From: JAUWNJ01 sp034190305
Lineage (GTDB): Bacteria; Planctomycetota; Phycisphaerae; SM23-33
DNA length: 15,736 nt
Assembly: GCA_034190305.1 (NCBI GenBank)
Contig: JAXHSV010000051.1
Coordinates: forward strand, 1 to 15,736
Direction of reading: 5' to 3'
In this document: positions 1 to 7,190 of the stretch, piece by piece
How positions within the stretch are numbered: the stretch's first letter is position 1
How the letters are laid out: each line of letters begins with the position of its first letter
Notes under the pieces: generated by a model
The model's database searches: none
The model's input: only the letters and a program-made list of their open reading frames with translations
What the model was told of the DNA's origin: nothing
Made by a program: the position numbers and the translations under genes

Positions 1-91
1 GCAAACGACGGCTTCTTGTTAATTTACAGAAAAAATGTTACGTTCCCACGCAGACTAATTTGAAATTTACTCTATTCTGTAAGGAAGTCGC

Positions 92-736
92 ATGATTATC
101 AGGGCAGGTAACTTATCCATTCAATGCCTCATTCTCGGCAACCTGATGACAAACTGCTACGTTTTGACCGTCGGGGACATGTGCTGCTGGGTTGTTGACC
201 CCGGGCTGTCGCCCGGGCCGCTGCTGGAGTTTCTGGATAAAACAGGTCTGAAACCGGAGCGAATTATTTTGACCCACGGTCACGGGGACCACATCGCGGG
301 AGTATCAGCGGTCAAGGAGGTATATCCGGACGCGGTGCTTACTGTTCCCAAGGCCGATGAATTCATGCTTTCCAGCGCTGCGGCAAATATGTCGGCGGCC
401 TTCGGTTTTCACGTCACTGCCCCGTCGGCGGACCAGACCGTCCAAGCCGGTGATGAATTGAGAATGGGGCCGCTGATATGGCGGGTGCTGGACACAGCCG
501 GGCACACTCCCGGCGGGGTCTCCTACTACTGCGCCGAAGCGGAAACAGCCATCACCGGCGACGCGCTCTTTTCCGAAAGTATAGGGCGAACCGACATCCC
601 CGGCGCAAGCGAAGCCGACCTGCTGAAGAATATCCGCGAAAATCTCATGACACTGCCCGACAACGTTCGCGTCCTGCCCGGACACGGGCCGATAAGCAGC
701 ATAGGGCATGAGCGAAAACATAATCCGTTCCTGTGA
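92..736 (+). CDS. MBL-fold metallo-hydrolase, glyoxalase II-like (YcbL/GloB-type)
   Basis: A 214-residue cytoplasmic metallo-beta-lactamase-fold hydrolase. The binuclear metal motif THGHGDH is at residues 61-67. Further ligands are H138 in AGHTPGG, D157 in TGDALF, and H198 in PGHG. The stretch SIGRTDIPGAS (163-173) and the C-terminal ERKHNPFL are typical of the short glyoxalase-II-like group that hydrolyses thioesters such as S-lactoylglutathione. The ATG at 92 has an AAGGAAG Shine-Dalgarno about 6 bases upstream, and the length is normal for the short form, which lacks the C-terminal glutathione-binding domain of classic GloB. The true substrate cannot be read from the sequence. The URO-D-family gene follows after 32 bases on the same strand, so the two may be cotranscribed. 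Confidence 0.87.
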   Translation: MIIRAGNLSIQCLILGNLMTNCYVLTVGDMCCWVVDPGLSPGPLLEFLDKTGLKPERIILTHGHGDHIAGVSAVKEVYPDAVLTVPKADEFMLSSAAANMSAAFGFHVTAPSADQTVQAGDELRMGPLIWRVLDTAGHTPGGVSYYCAEAETAITGDALFSESIGRTDIPGASEADLLKNIRENLMTLPDNVRVLPGHGPISSIGHERKHNPFL

Positions 737-768
737 CGGGCAGACCACCGGAAGAAAAGGAAAACCGA

Positions 769-1824
769 GTGACGTCTCGTGAACGAGTATATCGTGCGTT
801 GGAGTTCAAATCGCCCGACCGTGCGCCGCGGCACCTGTGGCTGCTGCCGTGGGTGGAAAAATATGCCGCTGACAGCCTCAAGGCGTTACTTCATGAATTC
901 TCCGAGGATTTTGCGGCCTGCCCTGAAGGGGTCTTACATCCCGGCGATCGCAGACGGGGCGCCAGGGGAAAAGACCGCACGTGGGTTGACGAATGGGGAT
1001 GCGAGTGGGAAGCGGCGGAGTACGGTGTAATCGGTGAGGTCAAGCATCCGCCGCTGGCGGACTGGTCGGCATTGGACGGTTTTACGCCGCCCTGGGAAGT
1101 CCTTCGACTTGCCGACTGGGACGTAGCCAATCGCGCCCGGCAAGCCAACCTCGCCGGTGCGCAAAAGTTTATGCTCGCCGGTACGGTTACAGGGCATTTC
1201 ACGACCGTCAGACCCTTCGAGCGAATGCAATTCCTCCGCGGCAGCGAAAACCTCTATATCGACCTGGGATATGCTACGCCCGAAGTCTTTCGTCTGCGAG
1301 ACATGCTGCACGAATTCTATCTGGAAGAACTCCGAGGATGGGCAAAGACCGATTGCGACGGAATATGCTTCATGGACGACTGGGGTTCGCAGAATTCGCT
1401 GCTTATAAACCCGGAAATGTGGCGTGATATATTTAAACCGCTGTACAAAGACTATTGCGAACTTATCCACAAAGGCGGAAAAAAGGTCTTCTTCCACAGC
1501 GACGGATTCATATTCGATATCTATGAGGATTTGATCGAAGTCGGGATAGACGCCGTTAACAGCCAGTTGTTCTGCATGGATATCGAAGAAATCGGGCGAC
1601 GCTTCAATGGGCGGATTACTTTCTGGGGCGAGATCGACCGCCAGCAGGTGCTTTCGTTCGGTTCGGTTGAGGATGTTCGCGGAGCGGTCGGCCGGGTACG
1701 CAGATCGCTCGATGACGGCGCCGGCGGCGTCATCGCGCAATGTGAATGGGGAACGCGTAATCCGCCGGAGAATATCCGCGCGGTTTTCGACGCCTGGGCA
1801 TCGCCAATAGAGCAACTACCCTAA
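769..1824 (+). CDS. URO-D (uroporphyrinogen decarboxylase)-family protein, probable methyltransferase-like
   Basis: A 351-residue member of the URO-D superfamily, a TIM-barrel fold that includes HemE and cobamide-dependent methyltransferases such as MtaA and CmuA. The N-terminus (TSRERVYRALEFKSPDRAP) is the usual opening of this family. FMDDWGSQ (201-208), the HSDG loop at 243-246 followed by DLIEVGIDAVNSQ, and the C-terminal NPPENIRAVFDAW all fit the non-HemE branch. I chose the GTG at 769, preceded by AAAAGG with 8-base spacing. An in-frame GTG at 733 lacks such a site and would add 12 atypical residues. The loop that carries Cys in zinc-dependent methyltransferases (HSCG) is HSDG here, so methyl transfer to a thiol is uncertain. 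It is probably not true HemE. Its 32-base spacing from the metallo-hydrolase suggests cotranscription. Confidence 0.8.
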   Translation: MTSRERVYRALEFKSPDRAPRHLWLLPWVEKYAADSLKALLHEFSEDFAACPEGVLHPGDRRRGARGKDRTWVDEWGCEWEAAEYGVIGEVKHPPLADWSALDGFTPPWEVLRLADWDVANRARQANLAGAQKFMLAGTVTGHFTTVRPFERMQFLRGSENLYIDLGYATPEVFRLRDMLHEFYLEELRGWAKTDCDGICFMDDWGSQNSLLINPEMWRDIFKPLYKDYCELIHKGGKKVFFHSDGFIFDIYEDLIEVGIDAVNSQLFCMDIEEIGRRFNGRITFWGEIDRQQVLSFGSVEDVRGAVGRVRRSLDDGAGGVIAQCEWGTRNPPENIRAVFDAWASPIEQLP

Positions 1825-1857
1825 TGGTTCAAGGGTTCACATGAAGCAACTTATTTA

Positions 1858-1885
1858 TTGACCCACACCGAAGAGTCGATATAAT
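1858..1885 (+). promoter_or_regulatory. Sigma70-type promoter of the cimA leader
   Basis: TTGACC at 1858-1863 and a perfect TATAAT at 1880-1885 are separated by 16 bases. This predicts a transcription start near 1892, at the head of the leader RNA that precedes cimA. It lies in the gap just after the URO-D-family gene. It is the best promoter match I found in the window. Confidence 0.72.
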
Positions 1886-1934
1886 TATTATGAATATGTG
1901 TCCTGACTGGGCATGCAGGTAACAAGAGGATACG

Positions 1935-2045
1935 ATGCGGACGCTGTGGGACGATATGTCGATTCTGGTCTTTCCCGCCGAAGACACAGGCTGCGTCCGC
2001 GCAGGCATTATTGTCGCCGTCGTAACAGCATCCTGCATGCCTTAG
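1935..2045 (+). CDS. Leader peptide rich in Ile/Val, upstream of cimA
   Basis: A 36-codon reading frame starting at an ATG with AAGAGGA at 1924-1930, about 5 bases upstream. Residues 25-30 are Ile-Ile-Val-Ala-Val-Val (codons 2007-2024), and Ile-Leu-Val occurs at 10-12. It ends in Ser-Cys-Met-Pro and TAG at 2043-2045. The placement matches classic ilv/leu attenuator peptides: just downstream of a promoter, upstream of a terminator, and ahead of a gene for isoleucine synthesis, with the regulated amino acids clustered before the stop. The peptide probably has no function beyond letting the ribosome sense charged Ile/Val tRNA. I recognise no homologue of the peptide itself. The evidence is position, codon content and RNA pairing. 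Confidence 0.62.
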   Translation: MRTLWDDMSILVFPAEDTGCVRAGIIVAVVTASCMP

Positions 2046-2077
2046 GGCAGGTGCGGCGGACTTTTTCATCGTCCCAA

Positions 2078-2116
2078 GGCCCTGAGGCTCTGAAGGCTTC
2101 AGGGCTATTTTTTTAT
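2078..2116 (+). terminator. Intrinsic terminator of the cimA leader (attenuator)
   Basis: The stem GCCCTGAGG (2079-2087) pairs with 2097-2105 (ending TCAGGGC), with one G-U pair and a loop of about 9 bases. It is followed directly by a T-rich tract (TATTTTTTTA, 2106-2115). It lies about 60 bases upstream of the cimA start, so it acts before the structural gene rather than after one. The 5' arm is also claimed by the antiterminator segment 2040-2048. Confidence 0.78.
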
Positions 2117-2177
2117 TGTGGATTACGCGAATAAAAATGTATTTCGCGGACTACTTTAGTTCGGTACGGTGAAAGCC

Positions 2178-3779
2178 ATGAAAGACAAAAAAACAAGGAT
2201 AGAAATCTATGACACGACGCTTCGGGACGGAACTCAGGCCGAGGGTGTCTGGCTGTCGCTGGAAGACAAACTCCTTATAGTCGAGAAACTCGACTCCTTT
2301 GGCGTCGATTACATCGAAGGCGGATACCCGCTTTCCAATCCGAAGGACAAGGCCTTCTTTGCCGAGGTCAGCAGGAAACCGCCGGCCCATGCGAAGATAA
2401 CAGCCTTTGGTATGACCCGTCGGAAAGGCGTCAAGGTCGAAGACGACGAAGGCGTCAAGGCGCTGATGGACAGCAAAGCGCCGGTCGTTACAATCGTCGG
2501 CAAGAGTTGGGACCTGCACGTCAAGAAAGTTCTTCGCGCCTCGCCGCAGGAGAATTTGGATATGATTTCCGAATCGCTGGCGGCGCTGTCGGAGGCGGGC
2601 CGTGAGGTGTTCTTTGATGCCGAGCATTTCTTCGACGGTTACCGCGCTGATGCCGATTACGCCATCGGAACGCTGGAAGCCGCCGTTACCGGTAAAGCGT
2701 CCCGGCTGGTTTTATGCGACACCAATGGCGGGTCCCTTCCGGAGTTCATCGGCCGGGTCGTCGAAGACGTACGGCGGCGATTCCCCGACGTGGTAATCGG
2801 GATCCACTGCCATAATGACAGCGCCCTAGGCGTAGCCAACACGCTGGCAGCCGTGGCGTCAGGGGCGAGGCACGTACAGGGAACGATTAACGGTATCGGT
2901 GAAAGATGCGGAAACGCCGACCTGACGAGCATAATCCCGAATCTCGTCCTCAAGTGCGGATACGAGTGCCTGACCGAAGGGGCGACGCAGCGGCTGACCG
3001 AGGTAAGCCGATACTTCAGCGAGGTCGCCAATCTTCCGCTACAGGAGAATCAGCCTTTTGTCGGTCTGGCTGCCTTCGCGCACAAGGGCGGTATGCACGT
3101 CCACGCCGTCCGGCGAAGCACCGCCGCTTATGAACACATCGACCCGGCCGAGGTTGGAAACACCCGGCGGATACTCATCAGCGAACTGGCGGGGGCGACA
3201 AGCGTCGCAGTCAAAACCGACAAAAAATTCAACCTCGATCAGGACAAAAACCTCGCTAAAAAGGTTATCCGGACCGTTCAGGAAATGGAAAACCAGGGAT
3301 ACCAGTTCGAGGCGGCCGAGGCGAGTTTCAACCTGCTGGTGAGAAAAACTCTCGGCGGGAAATGGTACCGCCGATTCTGGGAACTGGACCACTATCGATG
3401 CGTGATTCTGCAAACGGGCCAAAACTCCACAAGCACCGAGGCAATCGTCAAGATCGGGATCGACGGTAAGTCGGTCCATACTGTTTCCGAAGGCGACGGC
3501 CCGGTCAACGCGCTCGACGGGGCGCTGCGCAAGGCGCTGCTGCCGCATTACCCGTCAATCGACCAGCTGCAATTAATCGATTACAAGGTTCGCGTGGTCA
3601 ATCCGAAGGCGGGAACCGCCGCCAAGGTCCGCGTGGTAATCGAATTCCACGACACCACCTGCGGATATTTCGGCACCGTCGGCGTGGATGAAAATATCAT
3701 TCAGGCGTCGTGGAAAGCGCTGTCCGACGCGATAGAATACAAACTACTGAACGAACAGGAAAAAAAGAATGTCGAATAA
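2178..3779 (+). CDS. cimA: (R)-citramalate synthase
   Basis: A 533-residue enzyme that condenses pyruvate with acetyl-CoA to (R)-citramalate, opening the threonine-independent route to 2-oxobutanoate and isoleucine. The N-terminal DRE-TIM metallolyase barrel begins with YDTTLRDGTQAEG (catalytic R16 and D17, Q20). The metal-binding HCHND is at 210-214, and GIGERCGNAD follows near 240. The C-terminal LeuA-type regulatory dimer domain covers roughly residues 400-525, the usual site of isoleucine feedback. TLRDGTQAEG and the length favour CimA over 2-isopropylmalate synthase or homocitrate synthase. I prefer the ATG at 2178; a GTG at 2169 would add three residues, and neither has a strong Shine-Dalgarno. 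The gene lies behind the attenuator ending at 2116. Its last codons run into a repeat starting at 3767. Confidence 0.9.
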   Translation: MKDKKTRIEIYDTTLRDGTQAEGVWLSLEDKLLIVEKLDSFGVDYIEGGYPLSNPKDKAFFAEVSRKPPAHAKITAFGMTRRKGVKVEDDEGVKALMDSKAPVVTIVGKSWDLHVKKVLRASPQENLDMISESLAALSEAGREVFFDAEHFFDGYRADADYAIGTLEAAVTGKASRLVLCDTNGGSLPEFIGRVVEDVRRRFPDVVIGIHCHNDSALGVANTLAAVASGARHVQGTINGIGERCGNADLTSIIPNLVLKCGYECLTEGATQRLTEVSRYFSEVANLPLQENQPFVGLAAFAHKGGMHVHAVRRSTAAYEHIDPAEVGNTRRILISELAGATSVAVKTDKKFNLDQDKNLAKKVIRTVQEMENQGYQFEAAEASFNLLVRKTLGGKWYRRFWELDHYRCVILQTGQNSTSTEAIVKIGIDGKSVHTVSEGDGPVNALDGALRKALLPHYPSIDQLQLIDYKVRVVNPKAGTAAKVRVVIEFHDTTCGYFGTVGVDENIIQASWKALSDAIEYKLLNEQEKKNVE

Positions 3780-3885
3780 TGAACAAGGAATATTGAATGT
3801 CAAAGTGAACAAACAACTCTCGTACTGGTTTGGAGCGTTCTTTTTACTTCGTAATTCGAAATTCGCCATTCGATATTCGATATTC
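3767..3885 (+). repeat. Imperfect inverted repeat of the GAATATCGAAT type
   Basis: Arms 3767-3809 and 3843-3885 match as reverse complements at about 30 of 43 positions, both built from GAAT-T-GAAT words (for example ATTCGATATTCGATATTC at the right end). They are separated by about 33 bases. The left arm contains the last codons and stop of cimA (Asn-Val-Glu-stop). The right arm ends 35 bases before valS. I associate this repeat style with intergenic elements scattered through planctomycete-like genomes. I see no T-run that would make it an intrinsic terminator. Confidence 0.65.
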
Positions 3886-3920
3886 TCTTTTCCTCCGCAT
3901 CCCTGCTAGAAGAAGCGACA

Positions 3921-6900
3921 ATGGAAAAAATTTACGATCCCAAAGAAGTTGAATCGGATGTTTACCGGCAGTGGCTGGAGGCCGGTGCATTTGCCGCCGA
4001 GACCGGCGGCGAAAACACTTACAGCATCGTCATCCCCCCGCCTAACGTAACCGCCCCGCTGCACCTCGGACATGCGCTGAACAATACGCTTCAGGACATC
4101 CTCATCCGCCAGAAGCGAATGACCGGCGCCGATACGCTCTGGATGCCCGGCACGGACCACGCCGGAATCGCCACGCAGACCGTCGTGGAAAAACGCATCC
4201 TCGCCGAAGAAGGACGACGGCGAACCGACTTCGCACGCGACGACTTCGTCGCTCGAATCCAGGCGTGGAAGGATGAATACGAGGCCCAGATTATCGCCCA
4301 ACTAAAGGCCATGGGATGCTCGTGCGACTGGGGCCGGACGCGATTCACAATGGACGGTATCTGCGCAAAGGCCGTCCGTGAGGCGTTTTTCCGCCTCTTC
4401 GCCGAAGGTCTGATCTATCGCGGCAAACGACTGGTCAACTGGGACCCAGCCACACAAACCGTCCTTGCCGACGACGAGGTCGAACACGAAACCGTCCAGG
4501 GGCACTTCTGGTACATGAAATACCCGCTGACCGAGCCTGTGAAAATCGAAGGCGAAATAATTGAGCACGTTACCATCGCCACGACCAGGCCGGAGACTAT
4601 GCTCGGCGACACAGCCATAGCGATGAATCCCGCCGACACGCGGGCGAAATACCTGCTCGGAAAAAAGGTCCGCCTGCCGCTGGTCGGGCGGATTATACCC
4701 ATCATCGCCGACGAGCACGTCGTCCTGCCCGATCCTGACAGCGAGGACGAAAAGGCCCGCTTCTCGACCGGCTTTCTGAAGGTTACGCCCGCACACGACC
4801 CGGACGACTGGCAGATCGGTCAGAGGCACGACCTGCCGATTATCAACGTCATGGCCCCGGACGGCTCGATATCCGACAAGTTCGGATGGGATGATGCAGC
4901 GGGAACCGAGGCAGAGCAATTGCTCGGAATGGACCGATTCGAGGCCCGCGAAGCCATCGTCGAGTGGTTCCGCAAGGAAGACCTGCTCGAAGACGTCCGT
5001 CCATACGCCCACGAAGTCGGCCACAGTTACCGCTCGCACGTGCCAATCGAGCCGTATCTCTCAGACCAGTGGTACATCGCGGTCAAAAAAGGTAGCACAG
5101 GCGTTGGTAGTACGGGCGTCTCGCCCGTACAGCCAGCGAAAGACGAATCAGGCACGGGCGGGACGCCCGTGCTACCAGGAACCGATATCCCCGTCAATTC
5201 GCTGGCCGGTTTGGCGCTGATGCCCCTGCTCGACGGACGAGTCAAATTCACGCCGGAACGATATGCAAAGACTTACCAATCCTGGCTGGAAAACCTCCGC
5301 GACTGGCCTATATCAAGACAACTCTGGTGGGGACATAGGATACCAGTCTGGATGTTCCGATTCAATCCCGCCACAAGCACCAGACCGTTCCAACCTGATG
5401 AACATGCTCCCAGAAAGGAGCAATTGGAGTTGTTTGACAGATTTTGTGAAACTTGCGGGGTATCTGATGACATCGTGTATCACCAATCAAGTGATCTGAT
5501 CGACGGGCATTTCCCGCTCTATGTTTGCAGTAGAAACGAACGTGGCGACAAGGCGTTGGACCTTCTCTGGAAGATCGCTCAGCATCGCCCAGGCGCCACC
5601 AGCGATGAAGTCCGAAGGTATAAAATTGAAAACGATGAGTTCCGGGCGGAATTCGGGGAGGATGCGTACAAGCATGCCAACAATCTTCGAGGGCAGCTCG
5701 TTACCCAACGAGTGATGAAACCCAACGAGCCGCGACCGCAAGGGAGCGGGCAATCCGTGGATCCGCAATCCCGCTCGCTGGCGCTCGCGGCTCGCGACCC
5801 TGACGTTTTGGACACCTGGTTTTCGTCTGCATTATGGCCGATTTCGACTATGGGTTGGCCTGAGGAGACTGACCTGCTTAAGACTTTTTACCCGACCGAT
5901 TTGCTCTGTACTGCCCGTGAGATTATTACGCTGTGGGTCAGCCGGATGGTGATGTTCGGGCAGTATTTCCGCGGCGATATACCGTTTTCGCAGGTTTATA
6001 TCCACGCGATGATCCAGGACGGCCAGGGCAGGAAAATGTCCAAGAGTCTCGGAAACGGAATCGACCCGCTGGACATTATAGAATCTCACGGAGCCGACGC
6101 GATGCGCTTCACGCTGGCGAGCATGACCACCGAGACGCAGGACGTCCGCATGCCGGTTGAGGAGATGACGCTTCCCGACGGCCGGCGGGCCAACACAAGC
6201 CCGAAATTCGACATTGGGCGGAACTTCTGCAACAAACTCTGGAACGCCTCGCGCTTCGCCCTGATGAATCTCCAAGCAATGTCGGCATGGAGCGAGATCC
6301 ACCCGAAGGAGAACCTTTCGGACCGGTGGATCCTAAGCCGCCTGAACGAAACAGTCCGCGACGCGACGGCTGCGATCGAAGCCTTCCGCTTCAATGAACT
6401 GTCCGATACGCTCTATCACTTCATGTGGGGCGATTTCTGCGACTGGTACCTTGAGATAGCCAAGATTCGCATTAATTCCGGCGACTCGTCTGCCAAAACG
6501 GTCCTCGCTCACTGCCTGGACGTCCTGCTGCGCCTGCTGCACCCGATTATCCCGTTCATTACCGAGCAGATATGGTCGCAATTGAACGGGGTCGCCCCGA
6601 ACCGCGGGCCCGGCGATTCGCCGGCAGAAGAGATGCTCATCCGCGCCCGCTGGCCCCTGGCCGATGCGGCCATGATCGACTCCGCCGCCGAGGAGAAATT
6701 CGAACTCTACCGCCAAGCCGTCCGCGGCGTGCGGAACATCCGGGCAGAACACAACGTCCCACCGAAGCAAAGGCCATCCATATCGTTTGATCCTGATAGT
6801 GATGTGGGAAGTGTCATTATTGATAATCGGAAACTCTTTGAATCTCAGAGCACCGGCGACGTAGTCCTTTCGGCATTCACTTTGGATGATGGCCAGAAGA

Positions 6901-7154
6901 AGGAAGCCGGAACTTTCACCGTCGGCGGCGAGCCTTTTTCCGTACTGGGTGTCATCGACATCACAGCAGAGCGCGCCCGCCTGACCAAACAGGTCCAGAC
7001 AATCCAAAACGGAATCACGGGTATCGAAAAGAAACTCGCCAACGAAGGTTTCGTCGCCAAGGCCCCCGCCGAGGTCGTAGGGCGCGAGCGCGAGCGACTG
7101 GCAAGACTGAAAAAAGACCTCGACGCCGTTAACGAATCTTTGAATGCGCTGTAG
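3921..7154 (+). CDS. valS: Valyl-tRNA synthetase with in-frame repeat insertions
   Basis: A class Ia synthetase of 1077 residues that charges tRNA-Val. The HIGH-type motif HLGH is at 48-51 after PPPNVTAP. The CP1 editing domain includes TTRPETMLGD (from 221) and TPAHDPDDWQIGQRHDLP. WWGHR is at 469-473, DVLDTWFSSALWP from 628, and KMSKS at 705-709. The C-terminal tRNA-binding coiled coil is at about 1010-1077. The ATG at 3921 follows AGAAGAAG. The protein is longer than the roughly 880-950 residues usual for the family. The excess lies in a palindromic repeat translated as residues 391-419, and between WWGHR and DVLDTW, where about 155 residues replace a normally much shorter link; that part ends in a second palindromic repeat (602-625). 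All catalytic motifs are intact, so the enzyme is probably functional. Confidence 0.95.
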   Translation: MEKIYDPKEVESDVYRQWLEAGAFAAETGGENTYSIVIPPPNVTAPLHLGHALNNTLQDILIRQKRMTGADTLWMPGTDHAGIATQTVVEKRILAEEGRRRTDFARDDFVARIQAWKDEYEAQIIAQLKAMGCSCDWGRTRFTMDGICAKAVREAFFRLFAEGLIYRGKRLVNWDPATQTVLADDEVEHETVQGHFWYMKYPLTEPVKIEGEIIEHVTIATTRPETMLGDTAIAMNPADTRAKYLLGKKVRLPLVGRIIPIIADEHVVLPDPDSEDEKARFSTGFLKVTPAHDPDDWQIGQRHDLPIINVMAPDGSISDKFGWDDAAGTEAEQLLGMDRFEAREAIVEWFRKEDLLEDVRPYAHEVGHSYRSHVPIEPYLSDQWYIAVKKGSTGVGSTGVSPVQPAKDESGTGGTPVLPGTDIPVNSLAGLALMPLLDGRVKFTPERYAKTYQSWLENLRDWPISRQLWWGHRIPVWMFRFNPATSTRPFQPDEHAPRKEQLELFDRFCETCGVSDDIVYHQSSDLIDGHFPLYVCSRNERGDKALDLLWKIAQHRPGATSDEVRRYKIENDEFRAEFGEDAYKHANNLRGQLVTQRVMKPNEPRPQGSGQSVDPQSRSLALAARDPDVLDTWFSSALWPISTMGWPEETDLLKTFYPTDLLCTAREIITLWVSRMVMFGQYFRGDIPFSQVYIHAMIQDGQGRKMSKSLGNGIDPLDIIESHGADAMRFTLASMTTETQDVRMPVEEMTLPDGRRANTSPKFDIGRNFCNKLWNASRFALMNLQAMSAWSEIHPKENLSDRWILSRLNETVRDATAAIEAFRFNELSDTLYHFMWGDFCDWYLEIAKIRINSGDSSAKTVLAHCLDVLLRLLHPIIPFITEQIWSQLNGVAPNRGPGDSPAEEMLIRARWPLADAAMIDSAAEEKFELYRQAVRGVRNIRAEHNVPPKQRPSISFDPDSDVGSVIIDNRKLFESQSTGDVVLSAFTLDDGQKKEAGTFTVGGEPFSVLGVIDITAERARLTKQVQTIQNGITGIEKKLANEGFVAKAPAEVVGRERERLARLKKDLDAVNESLNAL
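5091..5176 (+). repeat. REP-like double-hairpin repeat inside valS
   Basis: GGTAGCAC (5091-5098) and GTGCTACC (5169-5176) are reverse complements enclosing two hairpins: TACGGGCG/CGCCCGTA at 5111-5129 (3-base loop) and GCACGGGCG/CGCCCGTGC at 5152-5172 (3-base loop). The unit is read in frame as Gly/Thr/Pro-rich residues (GSTGVSPV and GTGGTPVLP). I associate this kind of element with many dispersed copies in planctomycete and verrucomicrobial genomes. It falls in a surface-type linker of ValRS after the editing domain. Confidence 0.75.
5726..5794 (+). repeat. Second palindromic repeat inside valS (EPRPQGSG type)
   Basis: CGAGCCGCGA at 5726-5735 is a perfect 10-base inverted match to TCGCGGCTCG at 5785-5794. 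GAGCGGG and CCCGCTC continue the stem inward. It is translated as NEPRPQGSG...SLALAAR, directly before the DVLDTWFSSALWP block. It differs in sequence from the element at 5091 and belongs to another repeat family. The frame is kept with no stop. Confidence 0.7.
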
Positions 7155-7190
7155 TTCTTCGTTAACTTTAAATTTGTCAGCATGATTGTG

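Larger units (their letters stand above)
1892..2116 (+). promoter_or_regulatory. Ribosome-mediated attenuator leader of cimA
   Basis: A leader RNA of about 220 bases with mutually exclusive pairings. (1) Terminator: GCCCTGAGG at 2079-2087 with the arm ending CAGGGC at 2097-2105. (2) Antiterminator: CCTTAGGGC at 2040-2048 can pair with the same 2079-2087 segment, 9 pairs with one G-U. (3) GGCATGCAGG at 1910-1919 is a perfect 10-base complement of 2032-2041, which overlaps the antiterminator arm. A further stem joins 1937-1944 to 1993-2000. The leader-peptide stop codon (2043-2045) lies inside the antiterminator arm, and the Ile/Val codons end at 2024. Inferred logic: a ribosome that reaches the stop codon masks 2040-2048, so the terminator forms. 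A ribosome stalled at Ile/Val codons leaves it free, so cimA is transcribed. Confidence 0.65.

Noticed and set aside
1..91. Possible end of a preceding gene, or tmRNA-tag-like GCAAACGACG at the window edge
   Set aside because: The open frames are only 20-30 codons with no family signal, and the tag-like word is too short to mean anything.
934..1815. Long minus-strand reading frame (293 codons) opposite the URO-D-family gene
   Set aside because: It is the mirror of a gene with clear family motifs; the translation shows no recognisable domain.
2043..2059. T-box-like segment (AGGGCAGGTGCGGCGG)
   Set aside because: It only loosely resembles the T-box core and no specifier stem-loop is evident; the leader peptide is the simpler sensor.
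1892..2116. Independent small RNA such as 6S RNA
   Set aside because: Promoter, stem and terminator would fit, but the Ile/Val leader peptide and the antiterminator exclusive with the terminator, next to cimA, explain it better.
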